Shown here: piece by piece, positions 24,513-36,639 of the stretch
Layout of the letters: each line of letters starts with the position of its first letter
Numbering within the stretch: position 1 is the first letter of the stretch
Notes under the pieces: model-generated
Database searches by the model: none
The model's input: only the letters and a program-made list of their open reading frames with translations
What the model was told of the DNA's origin: nothing
Origin: Uranotaenia lowii
Taxonomy: Eukaryota > Arthropoda > Insecta > Diptera > Culicidae
DNA: 64,000 nt
Direction of reading: 5' to 3'
Assembly (NCBI RefSeq): GCF_029784155.1
Contig: NC_073693.1
Coordinates: 335,994,023 to 336,058,022, forward strand
Position numbers and translations under genes: made by a program

Positions 24513-25149
24513 CTATTGCAACTGATGCGAAACATGATAAATTAGCAACCCAACAAAAATCAGAAAATTTTTCCTATTTGTTATGATTTTATTAGAAAAT
24601 TTCAATGTTGCAAAAATGCTATGCGCAAAAGTGAACTGATTGCCACCTTAGAGGTAAAGATGAAAAACATATTTTGGTCATGAAAACTGATTTTGTGCAA
24701 AATTATGTTATGTGTGTAAGTTTTCCCGATTCTAAACAGTTCTTCGGCTCGTCAATAACTAAAATCTGTTGAATTAAACGATAAGAAACATTCCCGTGAT
24801 TGAAAACTTCATGTTGCGGATTGTTTATTAATTTTTAAATTCTCGTTCGGTCTGAACCGAATCGATTGAATTTGGTTTTCCAATAAACTTAGGGGAATGC
24901 TAGGATTTTTAACATTCAACGGTCTGGTCGAATCTAGACCAAGAAAAAATGTGACATACATTCTGAACTTTCGTAAGTCAGCGCAAATTACCGCTAGCAG
25001 CTGCTTGTTCCTTTTCAAAAGTGTGTGGAAATGGGCGGCATCAAATACGTTGAACCTACGAAACTTTGTCCAATTTCAATACCGACGGGTGAGCGAAAAC
25101 AGACAAAAAACGCAGGCGTCTGCGTTAATTTTCTGGATTTACTTTTAGT
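24513..25149. other. AT-rich intron sequence
   Basis: No gene or repeat was recognised. Confidence 0.3.
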
Positions 25150-25425
25150 TTTTATTTATCAAAATTGTGTAAAGTATTTCCAGCGCTTATGTAATTACAC
25201 CACTGCAAAGTTGAATTCAAGTGTTAGAAAATCCGAGAAATTGAAAATTGACAAGAGGTTTGAAAAACAGCTATTTCGAAAATTCGTCAAAAGTCCTGTG
25301 GTAGGTATTTTGAAATTTTTAAATTGCAAAAATGTTCCAAATTATGTCAACTTTTCAATAATCTTTTCAAAAATCTGGTGTGACTTAAACAATTTTGACG
25401 GTTTATGGATCGAAAAGTACGTTTT
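25150..25425. repeat. Dispersed repeat, copy 1 (pair of 32,410-32,770)
   Basis: It shares ordered blocks with the second copy: 'cagcgcttatgtaattacacc', 'gcaaagttgaat.caagtg', 'aaaaacagct', 'aaattatgtcaa.tttt.caat' and 'tctggtgtg.ctt'. Copy 2 has an extra 60-bp segment after 'attacacctct'. The family is unknown, and no TIRs or coding motifs are visible. Confidence 0.6.
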
Positions 25426-26377
25426 TTACACCACGTTTACACATTTTTTGAGATCATTATCTTAATAATAATTTAAAAAAAATTATATATTTATGTGCAA
25501 CGTAAAGCTTCTGACTTCAGCTTTCTTGGAATCCTTGGATTTTTGGATTCCTTAGTTGATTACAGTCTTTTTCTGAAGCATGTTTTTTTCGGATTTTTAT
25601 TCTTAGACTTAGATTAACGTAAGACTGGAGTATTGTTTGTGAGTTATGGCTGTGATATACATTTGAGTTACATTACGAGATTTTCAAAACTATAAATTTT
25701 GTTAAAATCGATTGGGAAACGAGAGAGAGATATATTGGTTTTAGTAAGGAGTGTCAATTTGACACTCCAGGGACTGTAACGGGTAAAATATGTTGGGAAG
25801 GGTGAAGGTTAAAATCTTTATGAAATAAATTCTACCTTCCATTAATGGTGGTCTGCTTCACTGTAACTCCAAACAGCCGAAACATAAATTTTTAATATTT
25901 ATGTTTGGTTATGGTTCCCTTCCCATGTTTTGCGGTTTTTTGATCCACATGCCTTCTGTTCCTTAAATCAACAAACCGAGTCATTGATGTGATATCCTAT
26001 TTGGTTAAAAACATTAGGTACATATATAGCCGTGCTTCCTTCTATGCTTAGTCGAAACACACAAACATATGGTTATAAAATTCGGCAAACTCTTCAGAGG
26101 GTGACAGGTGCAAAGGTTTCGTGTATATGATTTTGACTAATCCCATATTCGCCGCTCCTGTGAAGTGGAGCCGCCCCCAAAATCACTTGTTTACCGAGGA
26201 CGATGTTATATTTTAATTGGAACATCGCCCTCGACGACTTCCACAATAATCAACCTCCTCAACCTCTGCCTGGTTCAAATATTCAGTCCTCTCCACCCCC
26301 AACAATGCCACACTATGAATTGATTTTCGGTTCCGCCTTGTATCAATGTGTGTCCTGAAATTAAGAATGGGACCTAC
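25426..26377. other. Intron sequence next to the first coding exon
   Basis: AT-rich to about 26,030, then GC-richer up to the donor site at 26,377. No additional exon is supported. Confidence 0.35.
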
Positions 26378-26618
26378 CTCCAGAATGCAACAGCGTGTCC
26401 CGCTTGGCGCCACCCGCTGATTCACCTCCTGGGCCCGAAGCCAGCACCGGTCGCAGATTGAAGCTGACGGCACTCGAGTGTCCCTGGGGAGAACTTGCCG
26501 CGCTAGCTTCCACGTGATGGCCCACGTAGTCCACGTACAAGCTCAGCAGAATCACCGGATACAGGACCTGCCCTAGGAGTCGGTCCTGTGGTTTGCGGTC
26601 CGCTTTCGTCAGCTTCAT
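26378..26618 (-). CDS. Dpr-family protein, first coding exon with signal peptide (partial gene)
   Basis: On the minus strand the ATG at 26,618-26,616 opens 80 codons and one base. The N-terminus is MKLTKADRKPQDRLLG, then a hydrophobic core VLYPVILLSLYVDYV (about residues 18-32), then a plausible cleavage region after VEASA (about residue 40). A Ser/Gly/Pro-rich linker follows and ends in a split Gly codon at a donor 'gtaggt' (26,377-26,372). The phase fits the Ig exon at 7,707-7,900, so the joined protein reads from signal peptide through a flexible linker into Ig domain 1. The linker carries no motif that identifies the gene, so the link to Dpr depends on that junction. An AG three bases before the ATG ('aaatttcag') could be an acceptor for a 5' UTR exon. 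The hydrophobic stretch has one Asp near its end, so a signal anchor is an alternative. Confidence 0.78.
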
Positions 26619-27794
26619 CGTCTGAAATTTGCCCGACTCTATTCGATACCGTGCCAACGTACTACGTGATGAGTTGTACGCTCTTGCTTTAATTTGCTTA
26701 TTTATTTTGAATTTCTGCTTCCCTGTTTGTTTCCGGAATCGATCGGGGGAAGTATCATCGGTCACTCGATGCACTCGATGGCGCCATCGGCTTCACTTCC
26801 GGTTTCAGTGGAACAGGTGCACGGCAACTTCATTATACTGGTTTCCCGGGGTTGATTGTATTGATGTTTGTGGTTCTAGAAACAAAATGGATAACACGGT
26901 GTTTGGATTAAAACATGATCAACTTAATTAAAAGAATCTCAAAATCCTAGTCCAAGAGATTGTGGTGAGATTCGCAAACTAATATTTTTGTTATACGAAA
27001 AAAAAATTGCTCATCTCAAACCTTTTATTTCAGTAACAATTCGGTATTAATTTTTCGGCATACACAAATTTTTTGAGTGAGATTCAATATTTCGAGCTAA
27101 ATTTCAAAATTTTTAGGAAATGGTTTTGTTCTTAAAGAGTTTTGCAAAGAGGCGTATAAAAACGACGAACGATGCATTGCATTTTTCCTTTTATTTTTAT
27201 CAGTTTCTTATTTATCATAATCATTCAAGATATCACATTTCCAAACCGATACTTTTTCAGTTTAAGATTTCAATGATAAATTGAAAATATTGTGTAATAA
27301 ATAAATAAAGAAATAATTGTGAACCTAAAAAATTAACTTTTTCAGTATTTTAATAGTTGTACTCCATTTCCCCGAAAAACATTGCCCAGAATAAAAAAAA
27401 ACCCGAATATAAATCACCAGAAAACCACTTTCCCAGATTTTTTTTCCAGAATGCACCACTTACCACAATTTTGTTCCCCAGAATGAACCATTTTCCAGTT
27501 TATTTTTTACCAGAATGAAACATTTCCTAGAAAAAAAAAATCACCAGGATTAACAATTTCTCTAGAAATTTGTCACCAGAATTGCCATTTCCCAGAAAAT
27601 TTAACATATCAATAAAAACTGCAGTTAAAAAAAAATAATTTTTCCACAAAACTTAGGTTCACATAATACTACCAAAACGGTTTTTTAAAGGTCCATGGTT
27701 AGCATTAAATCAATCAAAGTACACAAACCTTAAACAAAACACAATATTGGTTCGAAAATAAATTTAGTTGAAAACTTTCATACCTGTGGTTTAA
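26619..27794. other. 5' flank or 5' UTR/intron of the Dpr-type gene
   Basis: GC-richer to about 26,890 on the upstream side of the first coding exon, then AT-rich. At 27,360-27,610 the words 'ccccagaat', 'ttcccaga' and 'tcaccag' recur irregularly at 20-30 bp, a weak degenerate tandem pattern. No promoter could be fixed. Confidence 0.35.
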
Positions 27795-28795
27795 TCGATA
27801 TATATAAAAAGCAATTTCTGTATGTTTGTTTGTTTGTTTGTTTGTTTGTCCTCTATAGACTCAGCCGTCTTAAGGGCTAGGGAGCTGAAATTTGGCATGG
27901 ATGCTCATTAGGACCAGGAAGGATGAAAAATGTTTTTATATTTTCGGATGACCCCTTCTGAAGGGGGTCGTCCATACAAGACAAATATTGTTTTCGCGTT
28001 ATTGACGTTACTTTTTGTCGGATCGTGTTGAAAATTTGGACATGAGTGTTTTGAGAGACGAGCAATCGATTTCAGGTGTCAAATTTTGTGTAAGGGGTCA
28101 GCCAAAGGGGTCGTCCACATTAACTGTTCGCTGTTTTTGCGATATTGACTTTATTATATATAGTATTCAGATGAAAATTGGTACACGATAGTTTTGAGTG
28201 ACGTGTAATCGATTTGAGGTATCAAATTCAGTGTAAGGGGCCGGCAGAAGGGGTCGTCCATATTAAATTTTCAGTATCTTAGTGATATTGACGTTTTTAT
28301 ACATCGGATTGGGATGAAAATTTGCACATAGGAGTTATTAGGGACAAACAACTGATTTCACTTATCCAAACTAAAATCAGGGGTCGACCAAAGGGGTCGT
28401 CCATGTTAACTATTCACTGTTAATGCGATATTGTCGTTATTATACATCGGATTCAGATGAAAATTGGTACACGAGAGTTTTGAGAGATAAGCAATGTATT
28501 TCAGGTATTAAATTCAGTGTAAGGGGCCGGCAAAGGGGGTCGTCCATATAAACCTTTCAATATTTTTGCAATATCGTCATTGTTTTACATCGGATTGCGA
28601 TGAAAATTTGCACACGGGAGTTTTGAGGGAAGGGCAATCGATTTCAGTCATCAAAGATTGTATTAGGCCCCCGAAAGGGGTTAAGCTTTTCGGCAATAAT
28701 TGCGTTGTTATGCAATGATCGAGTCGAAATTTGTACACGTGGTTTTTGGCACGGTCAAAGGATTTCTGATTTCAAATTTAGTAGCAGACGACAGA
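27795..28795. repeat. 143-bp minisatellite with Helitron-like leader
   Basis: Unit starts at 27,950, 28,093, 28,236, 28,379, 28,522 and 28,665 are each exactly 143 bp apart. Each begins near 'aggggtc.gcc aaaggggtcgtcc' and continues with 'gatgaaaatt.g.acac' and 'atcgatttcag'. Units starting at 28,093 and 28,379 resemble each other most, as do 28,236 and 28,522, so a 286-bp A/B order is superimposed. The left edge, 'tcgatatatataaaaagcaa' followed by (TTTG)n at 27,825-27,848, resembles the 5' end of some insect Helitrons. That label is tentative, and no 3' CTRR hairpin was found. Confidence 0.8.
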
Positions 28796-31700
28796 CAAAG
28801 TGATCGACCAATATTTTTGCAATTATTTCTTAACAATGAATTCAGAAGTGCTTCTGGAAAATGCTTAACAATTCGCATTCATAAAACTGTTCATGACATT
28901 TTCCAAGTTGAAAGCGAAACGGAGTTCGTATGGGATCAGCTAGTTTTAAATATAATCAACGGACACTGCGTAGAAAACGTAGATATTGCCGAAAAAATTG
29001 CTGTACTAGTACATATTTTTGTAAAATAAGCCTTTGGAAATGTCTTTAAACCAAAATGAAACCGATGATGGGCCGAATCCGGTTGCAGAACAGTGAGGTA
29101 TTCGTAATTCCGTATTTAATAGGGCTGTTTTCACCAGGGATCAATTTTTAGCACTTTTCATAGCCTGTTTGAGAAACTGGAGTCCTTTTTTTTAAAGTCG
29201 ATTGTACTTGCCAAGGTCTTCTGAAAGCATATGGAGGATCAAACAGATAAAAAACTTGAAATATCGGGAGCAACTTTATGTGTTCGTTTATACCCGACCT
29301 TGAAGTGTACGTCTTACCCGATCTGGCAGCTTTTTTTTTCAAGACGTTAGTTGCACAAGCCCGACGACCTAATTTCGATGGTTTTCCTCCAGATGGTTAA
29401 TAAGAAGTCCAATAAAGATTCCACCGATGAAAATGCTTGAAATTTCTGATAATGTTACGATTTATGGACTATTTTCTGAGTAGATAAAATAACATCGAAT
29501 GGTGCAGCCTGAAAGTTTTTATTTGTATTTTTTAGCCCCCTTGCTTGCTGAAAATCAACAAAGGATCTCTAAATAATAATTTGATCATTAGATTTTTTCC
29601 AAACATTGTAATTAACCCGACTTTCCCCTACTAGATTTGTACTAAATCTTTCGGTTTCATGTGAAATTGAAATTTTACTTTGTTTTCAGGTGTAACGAAA
29701 ATACTTATTCCAAAATTTTTAAACTAGACTGCTTTGAATAGATTTTCAAACAAATCTGACATTCAGAGCAACAGCATTTTGAATTATTACCGAAAAAAGC
29801 ATTGATTGAAACTTCTATTTTCATTCATTTTGAAGCGTATCAGTAAAATGTATTATTTTTCGAGTTTTTGTGATGTTTATAAGTAGGAAAATGGTTTAGG
29901 GAATCAATTCCTTTACTAATTTTGCGTATTTGGGCTGATAGTATTTTTTTCTTATTTTGTATTTCGAAACCCACTGTAGTTAAAAGATTATGAATGAAAT
30001 GTGTCAAGAGTCCCGAATGATTGGGACGGCGCTTCTGCCGTGATATGCCGAAGTGACGTATATGCCAATTTTAATTTTTGCTAATAAAATTGTTTTTTTT
30101 TTATAATTCCGTTTTCAACTTCTCCGGGACTTTTCACAAAATGTGGTACTGTATACAAAATAAAATTCAAAGAAAAAACCCTCAATTTTTGTTGTTCTTT
30201 AGAGGAAAAGGCTTATTATTGATTGCTTGTTTGCAAAAAATCTATCCAAAACTAATGTTAAGTTTATATATCAATATAAAGCCAATAAGTTGACCAACAA
30301 AACCCACTAAAAAATTAAACGAACTCGCCGAACTCTTAGGGTTCTAACTTACTGAAAAATAGGCATTATTTTAGATATTTTGTAGTGTATCTCCTTTCTT
30401 AGTTGAAATATGTGTTTGACATGTTGCACAAAATTGTGCGTTTCAACAATTTAAACAACTTTTTCAAATATTCCAAGTTTGTTAATCGTATACGAAAAAA
30501 GATAGTAAAGATAATATAGTAATACTTGTTACATTTTCAAATTGCTCGTAACTTTTATAATTTTCATGCGATCTTGATGGTGTCTTTAACAAAATTCCAT
30601 AAAATAATTGTGGGAAGACTTTATGTCTTTAAACTAGTTATTTAATTTTTTTTTCCATTCAAGGCGGAAAAATCACTTTTTTTCTTCCAAGAATTCGATA
30701 GATCATAAAAAATATGAAAATGTTGTAAAGACATCAAATTTTTATCAATTACCGTTTGTCCGCAGATAATTTTAATCGTTTATAAGGTGCATTCACCCCT
30801 GTGTGCGACGATAGAAAACCCGTCTAGGAAAAAACTTTAGAAAATCTTGTTCTGGTAAACCGATTATTAAAAATTAACTATGATCGATCCTGATTGTAAT
30901 CATTTCTGAAATTTCAATCTTTTACAGCACCTTATTATGGTATTTTGAGTTTACTGCTTCGGCTCTGGGTTCGAGATGATTTTGTGGTGCGGATCATGGC
31001 TCGTGAGTTTATGATACGTGATCAAATGTTGGGAATGTCGGCTATAGTTATGAGTCAGTACTGGACAACCGAAATTGATCCCTCTGTCCGCAGCCTGCAT
31101 TATATGATGAACACGTAGTAATTTTGTGTAAAACTTAGTGACTATGAATAAAGTGTGACAAAAATTAAACCGTAATGTAAACTGAAATATATAAAAAAAA
31201 TCTCATTTTTTTATTTATTATCAAAAGTAAAAAAGAAAATCATTCAATAGTTTTTTTTAGAAAACCCTATAGAAATTTATAGGAAATGGTCTCAAAAAGT
31301 TCATGATTATGGTCTAAAACAAACCGTTTGTCATTTAAGAATTATCAAAACTCTGTGATAAATGAGTCTTCAATCGATCCATTTTTCCGTTCGTTTCCTG
31401 GTCTAGCATAAGACCGATTCAATAGTTAAACTGGTTTATCTTAAACAAATTCATGACCGTTTTCATCTGAGATGTTGCGGCTGAAATTTCGTAAAGAAAA
31501 CTTCACTACATTGCAAAGTTGTCAGCTGATATGTGTGAACAAATAATTCGTACAAAACAAGCAAAGGATTCATGTAAATCTTTGACAGATGAAAAAAATT
31601 GCATACGAATCTAGTTTTTCAAGAAAATTTTGATTTATATTGTGAACAGAAAAAGGATTTAGATGTTTTCGGCAAAAATAGATCTTAAACATTTTGTTGA

Positions 31701-32409
31701 AGATGTACGTACATAACTGAAGCTGTATCAAGTGCTTTTAAATCCTAAGAACAATAAAAAAATTCTGTAAAAATGAATAGACACATGAACTGAGCAATAG
31801 CCCTTCTTTAAAAAAAGATCAGTTAGGACTGATGTATTTCAAAGTCGAATACAGGGACTTTTTTCTATTTTCTCAAAAATAAAAGAAAGATGTCAATACA
31901 GTTATTTTCCCATTAAAGATCCTGGAGTTTTAATTTGACACTTATGACTAAAACTTCTTTACTATACTTATAGTTTCAGAAATTTCTCACTGGAACTCAA
32001 ATATGTTCCTCAGACAGTATTCAGCTACAACACTTCATTTTTCTGTTATTCAGAATCTTAGAAAGTTAATCCGAAAAACCCTGCTTTAGAAAAAAGACTG
32101 TAGATCAGCTACGGAATTCTTGAAAAAAAAATCACTTAATGTTCAAAAAAGCTAAAACTAGAAGCAATACGTTGCGCACAAGGATGTTTTTATTAATTAT
32201 TTAAAATCAAGACCACAAAAAATGTAAAAAAAGTGTAAAAACACGTAAAACCGTACTTGTCAATCAACGAACCGTCAAAATTATCGCACCAGATGAATTT
32301 TGAAACGAGGCTTGGAAAGTTCACGGATATTGAAACATTTTCGCATTTTTAGATTTTTAAAACACTAAATAAATTTTTTTGACGAATTTAGAAAAGTAGC
32401 TGTTTTTTT
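28796..32409. other. AT-rich intergenic or intronic DNA, no gene recognised
   Basis: A 109-codon open frame at 28,700-29,029 overlaps the end of the minisatellite and shows no known family. The remainder is AT-rich with no TIR pair, tandem array or splice-bounded frame that could be supported. Confidence 0.35.
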
Positions 32410-32770
32410 TATATATTATCATATTTGTGTAAAGTATAGCAGCGCTTATGTAATTACACCTCTACAATCGGTATGAAACTGCCTATCTGGTGAATATAAA
32501 CTTATTGCGCCATTGCAGAAATCTTTCGTTTTTATACTCAGAATCCAGTGCAAAGTTGAATACAAGTGGAGGAAGAATGAAAAAGAGAAATTGCAAATTG
32601 ACCAAAAGTTCGAAAAACAGCTTCCTTCGAAAATTGGACAAAAATTTTTTTTTCGTGTTCCAAATATCTAAAGATGCGAAAATGTGTCAAATTATGTCAA
32701 TTTTCCAATCAATTTTTTTTCAAAATTTATCTGGTGTGGCTTTAACAATTTTGTCAGTTAAAATTTTTTT
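32410..32770. repeat. Dispersed repeat, copy 2 (pair of 25,150-25,425)
   Basis: It matches copy 1 in order and orientation, with short indels and one extra 60-bp stretch carrying 'ctgcctatctggtg'. It lies about 7.3 kb from copy 1. Confidence 0.6.
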
Positions 32771-34370
32771 TGGTATCCACCATGGGTGCATGGATTCACC
32801 GCAGTTTCTGCCAAAGTATGTGTTGACATTCATTCTTTTTTCATTTCTTTTTTTTTTAATTTTTTATTTAGATACACCCGTATAAAGTCCCCAAACTTTC
32901 AGTAGAATCATTGAAACCCAAGAGCAGATAAGGGTTGAAACTTGTGAAAATTATTTCTACTTTTGTAAATTTCCTAGATAAACGATCTGACGTGGATAAA
33001 TATACTGTTGTACACTGTAATGTTTGTTTACATATCAGTTTAATTACATACGTACTTAACATGAAAAATGTGTTTGTGATCAACATAATTTTGACTACGT
33101 AATCAGGCTTTTCGTCTGTTTTTTAGTTGAAAAGTATGTATTTAGGAGTGATATACAAATGGACGAAAATTGTTGAAAAAATTTACACACACTCTGAAAG
33201 ATTCTCACTTTTTTTGATGCCGTAAAATCATCTTAGCATGACGGATTGGCATTATGATATCATCTAAAAACTTTATTTTGATTTTAGTATCCAAGGCTGT
33301 TGCCAAGACTGTTGGTGTCAAAATATTTTCCGACAAACACCTTTTTTTTTTTGAATAGATATTTTTATAACTCAGTTACCTTTCTGTGGTAATATGCATC
33401 AAAATTCAAATTAAAGCGACACCTTGTAAAAAAATCTGGTTTTCACATGCTGGGACATTATTATTTGCATCACACGTTTGTTTATATGCAAATTTCATTC
33501 ACCCAAACATTTCGTTTAAATGACTTTAGCTAGGATTATTGTTTGTAGTATTTTTAACCCTGAATGTATGCAGCACCCTTGTGTTTTATTTCTTATGACA
33601 GCTTTATTGACAGAAAAATGTAAAAATTAGTTTGAGAAAAAAAAAAAACCAAAAATTACTGCAATTGAACCAATAATTTTTTGACTACATCAATTTGACG
33701 TTCCATCAACCATAAAAATTTTGATGCATAAGCGATATGGTTTTCTGTGGAATTTTTTTTAGAAGTCATAAAAGTTGAAAAGTGTTGCATGTTAACCCAG
33801 TAGAGGGTTACCAGAATAAGCATAAATGATAACAATGTGCAAAAATAAACAGAGTCTTCTGTTTGAAATTCTTTTAATGCTCGATAAAAAGAAGATAAGA
33901 GATGGATTATTACAAAATCTATCGAAAAAAGAAATAGCCAAACTGAATTTTCATAGCATTATCCTTACTTTCATGAAATGCAAACTTTTTTTTTAAATTA
34001 CCGAATATTTTATCATTGCAATGTTAATTAATGTATTATTGAAAAAGATCACAGAATCTAAGATATGTCAATATTTCTGTTGAAATTTCCCCACTTTTGT
34101 GATTTTAGAATAGATTAGTTACAGCAAATATTAATTTATGCAGAATTAAGAAAAATAGTGAAAAAAAAAGTTAAATTTTGCAGTAAAATTTTTGTGAATT
34201 TATCTGTTTTGAATTTTGTAAGATTGATTTAAAATACTTATAAACAATATTTGATCTTCATTTTAGCTAAAAGGGTTTAAAAAAACACACACACACAAAT
34301 TGAATCTTAAGTTTACCTGAAAACTGACATTCAAAAATTTGCAGATAACCGTAAAAATAACTTTAACTAA
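32771..34370. other. AT-rich DNA, no gene recognised
   Basis: No coding or repeat structure could be supported. A short (CA)n run lies at about 34,285-34,297. Confidence 0.35.
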
Positions 34371-35386
34371 ACAGTACCGTTCATAATTGTATAGAAATTG
34401 GAAGCCCGCACACTGTCACTTCGACTTTGAAATTCAATAACTTTTTTCTCTGAAGATATTTTTTGATCAAATTTCCGGCGTTAGAAAGAATAACTTTTAC
34501 ACCATCATACCACGAAATTGGAGCTTTCTGGAGTTTATGTGGCCTGAGATACAGTAGGTAATCCTATGAAAATCGGACTTTTTGGACTTTCATCATTCAA
34601 ACAGCAATATCTCAGAAACTACGCCACATTTTTTATTGAAACTTTGCAGAGTGATTGTTGAAATACAAAGCTAGCATATCAGAAGTTTTCGAAAAGTTCT
34701 AGTGATGGGATCAAAAGTTGCGTGAGGTACAATATTTCAAGCATAAACCTAGAAATGCGATTTATATAGAATTCTGAACGAATGTTTCCATAGGAAAATC
34801 CTAATTTATGTTTAACAACCAGAAAATCTATTTCAACAAATAAATCAAAACAATATCGCGAGATTCTGATTTCAAAATACAAATAGAACATTTATTCCAT
34901 TTTTTCTTTTCTTCATTGCTTTTGCCAGACATTTTTTGACTAATTTGTGGATGGAAACGATATTGTTCTCATGAATAGCCCAAAATTCTATAGAAATCGC
35001 ATTTTCAGGTTCATGCCTGAAATATTGTACTTCGCGTAGCTTTTGATCCCATCGATAGAACTTTTCAAAAACTTCAGACATGTTAGCTTTATATTTCAAC
35101 AATCACTCTGCAAAATTTCAATAAAAAATGTAGCGTAGTTTCTGAGATATTGCTGTTTGAATGGTGAAAGTCCAAAAAGTCCGATTTTCGTAGGATTACT
35201 GTATCTCAGGTCACATTAACTCCAGAAAACTCAAATTTTGTGCAATAATAATGTGATAGTTATTCTTTCTAACGCTGGAAATTTGATCAAAAAATATCTT
35301 CAGAGTGAAAAGATATGGAAGTTCAAAGTCGTAGTGACAGTGAGCGTGCTTTCTATATATTTCTATACAATTATAAACGGTACTGT
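34371..35386. mobile_element. 1,016-bp foldback element with about 450-bp inverted arms
   Basis: It begins ACAGTACCGTTCATAATTGT and ends with the complement, 'acaattataaacggtactgt'. Long matches run the whole way in: 'cactgtcacttcgactttgaa'-like, 'gatattttttgatcaaattt', 'tcggactttttggactttca', 'cagcaatatctcagaaacta' and 'gtacaatatttcaggca'-like sequence. The loop is centred near 34,880. Arms differ by scattered substitutions, so the copy is not recent. TA occurs within one base of each end, consistent with Tc1/mariner-type mobilisation. Two short frames in it are arm artefacts. Confidence 0.85.
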
Positions 35387-35690
35387 ATATCTTTCCGCAG
35401 AATGAAAAAACTGGGCAATGGTTTGGAACCTTCCGATTCATGTATTTAACATATAATTGAACAAGAAGAGCAAAAGTTTTTAAATAAGTTTGGAAAAATG
35501 TTCAAATAAAATATATTAGGTGTTTCCTTAATCTTAAATCAATAAGAAGTACCTAATCGTATTACATGTAACAAAGATGTTTATAAGAAACTAAGAGTTA
35601 TGATTTTAAACACGGAAACCAAGAAAAATTTTACCTTAGAATTTAAATTTACACGAAGTCATTAAAAAAACTTGATAAAGTTTGGCAGTT
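35387..35690. other. AT-rich spacer
   Basis: Nothing recognised. Confidence 0.3.
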
Positions 35691-36365
35691 TGTAACCGGA
35701 GGCGGTTCGGTTGGGGGAGTTTTTAAAAGGGGTAGATAAGTGGCCGATTTATGCGCCACTCCCCAGAGGGAGATCTTCCACCTGTTTTGCTTTGCCCGGC
35801 TATGAGACCTATCCGCAGGGCGGGTATAGTACTTAGTTTTAACCCAAATAAGATTAAGCCCCCAACTGTCCCTGGGATCCTCAACAGTTGATCGATGCCA
35901 ACCGAATGTTCGGTGGAAAATTTAACAGAATTTGAGAAAAATGAATGCTCGGTTGGCTAAGAGAGAAACTCTGGAAAATAACGCAAAATTATCATAGGTC
36001 AACCTCTTCTAACCGGGATATCCTAGATTGCTTTGGAGGAAGGAACGGAGGTTGGAAACATCGGAGCCAACCAACTCAAAAAAGAAAAATACGCCCGATA
36101 AAATGTGAATTCCCTTCCTCTGAAATTTCCAGTAAAACTAAATTTTTTCGGTAGAAAAACGAAAGGAGTTTGTATTCAAAAAATTATTTCTATGGTACAA
36201 CTTTTATTACAATCTTGTATTCGGGATTCAACTCCTTCTAGCTAGCTAGCTTCTATTTTTAACTCGGCACTCTTGGTGCGGCCTACTCTGCAGATTTTCC
36301 CCCAATTATCTCTGAGCTACCTAATTTTACTCGTAGCCGTAGGTTCTATTTTTAGCTGGAACTCA
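35691..36365. other. GC-richer non-coding block, possible retroelement debris
   Basis: The base composition differs from the neighbourhood. The motif 'ttctatttttaactcggcactcttggtgcggcctact' recurs in altered form about 100 bp later (36,252 and 36,346). No LTR pair, primer-binding site or protein motif was found. Confidence 0.3.
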
Positions 36366-36399
36366 GGTGCGGTAAAGTAGTGCGTGTTCTAATAAAAAA

Positions 36400-36610
36400 A
36401 AACGGCTCAGTAGTGTGCTGGCCGGCCATGGACTTGACGGCTAATAACGACAACCGTCTTAAAAAAAGCAACTCAGTGCAGAAAAAAATGATTGGTCTAG
36501 ATCCAAGATTCGAACTCAGGTCATTGGATCGTAAAGCACCAACGCTGACGACTAGGCTGTCAGGTGGCGGCGAAAATAGTCGTCTATGGACCAATCAAAT
36601 TACATCACAT
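36400..36610 (-). mobile_element. tRNA-derived SINE, family C
   Basis: On the minus strand, 'gcctagtcgtcagcgttggtgc' stands about 30 bp before 'gacctgagttcgaatcttgg', which contains a good polymerase III box B (GAGTTCGAATC). The first segment is a weak box A. The body ends in A/T-rich sequence near 36,405. Target duplications were not found. A tRNA-like head that cannot form a full cloverleaf argues for a SINE rather than a tRNA gene. Confidence 0.6.
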
Positions 36611-36639
36611 GCGCATGGATAAATGTTTCATAAGATGAG

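Larger units (their letters stand above)
7901..26377 (-). other. Inferred 18.5-kb intron of the Dpr-type gene
   Basis: The donor 'gtaggt' (26,377-26,372) and the acceptor 'ttcttcag' bound this interval on the minus strand. Exon phases agree: one base of a Gly codon on one side, two bases on the other. The intron holds most of the transposons of the left half, listed separately. No additional coding exon was recognised inside, but a small alternative exon cannot be excluded. Confidence 0.7.

Noticed and set aside
28700..29029. 109-codon gene after the 143-bp minisatellite
   Set aside because: It starts inside the last repeat unit and has no recognisable domain, splice signals or promoter.
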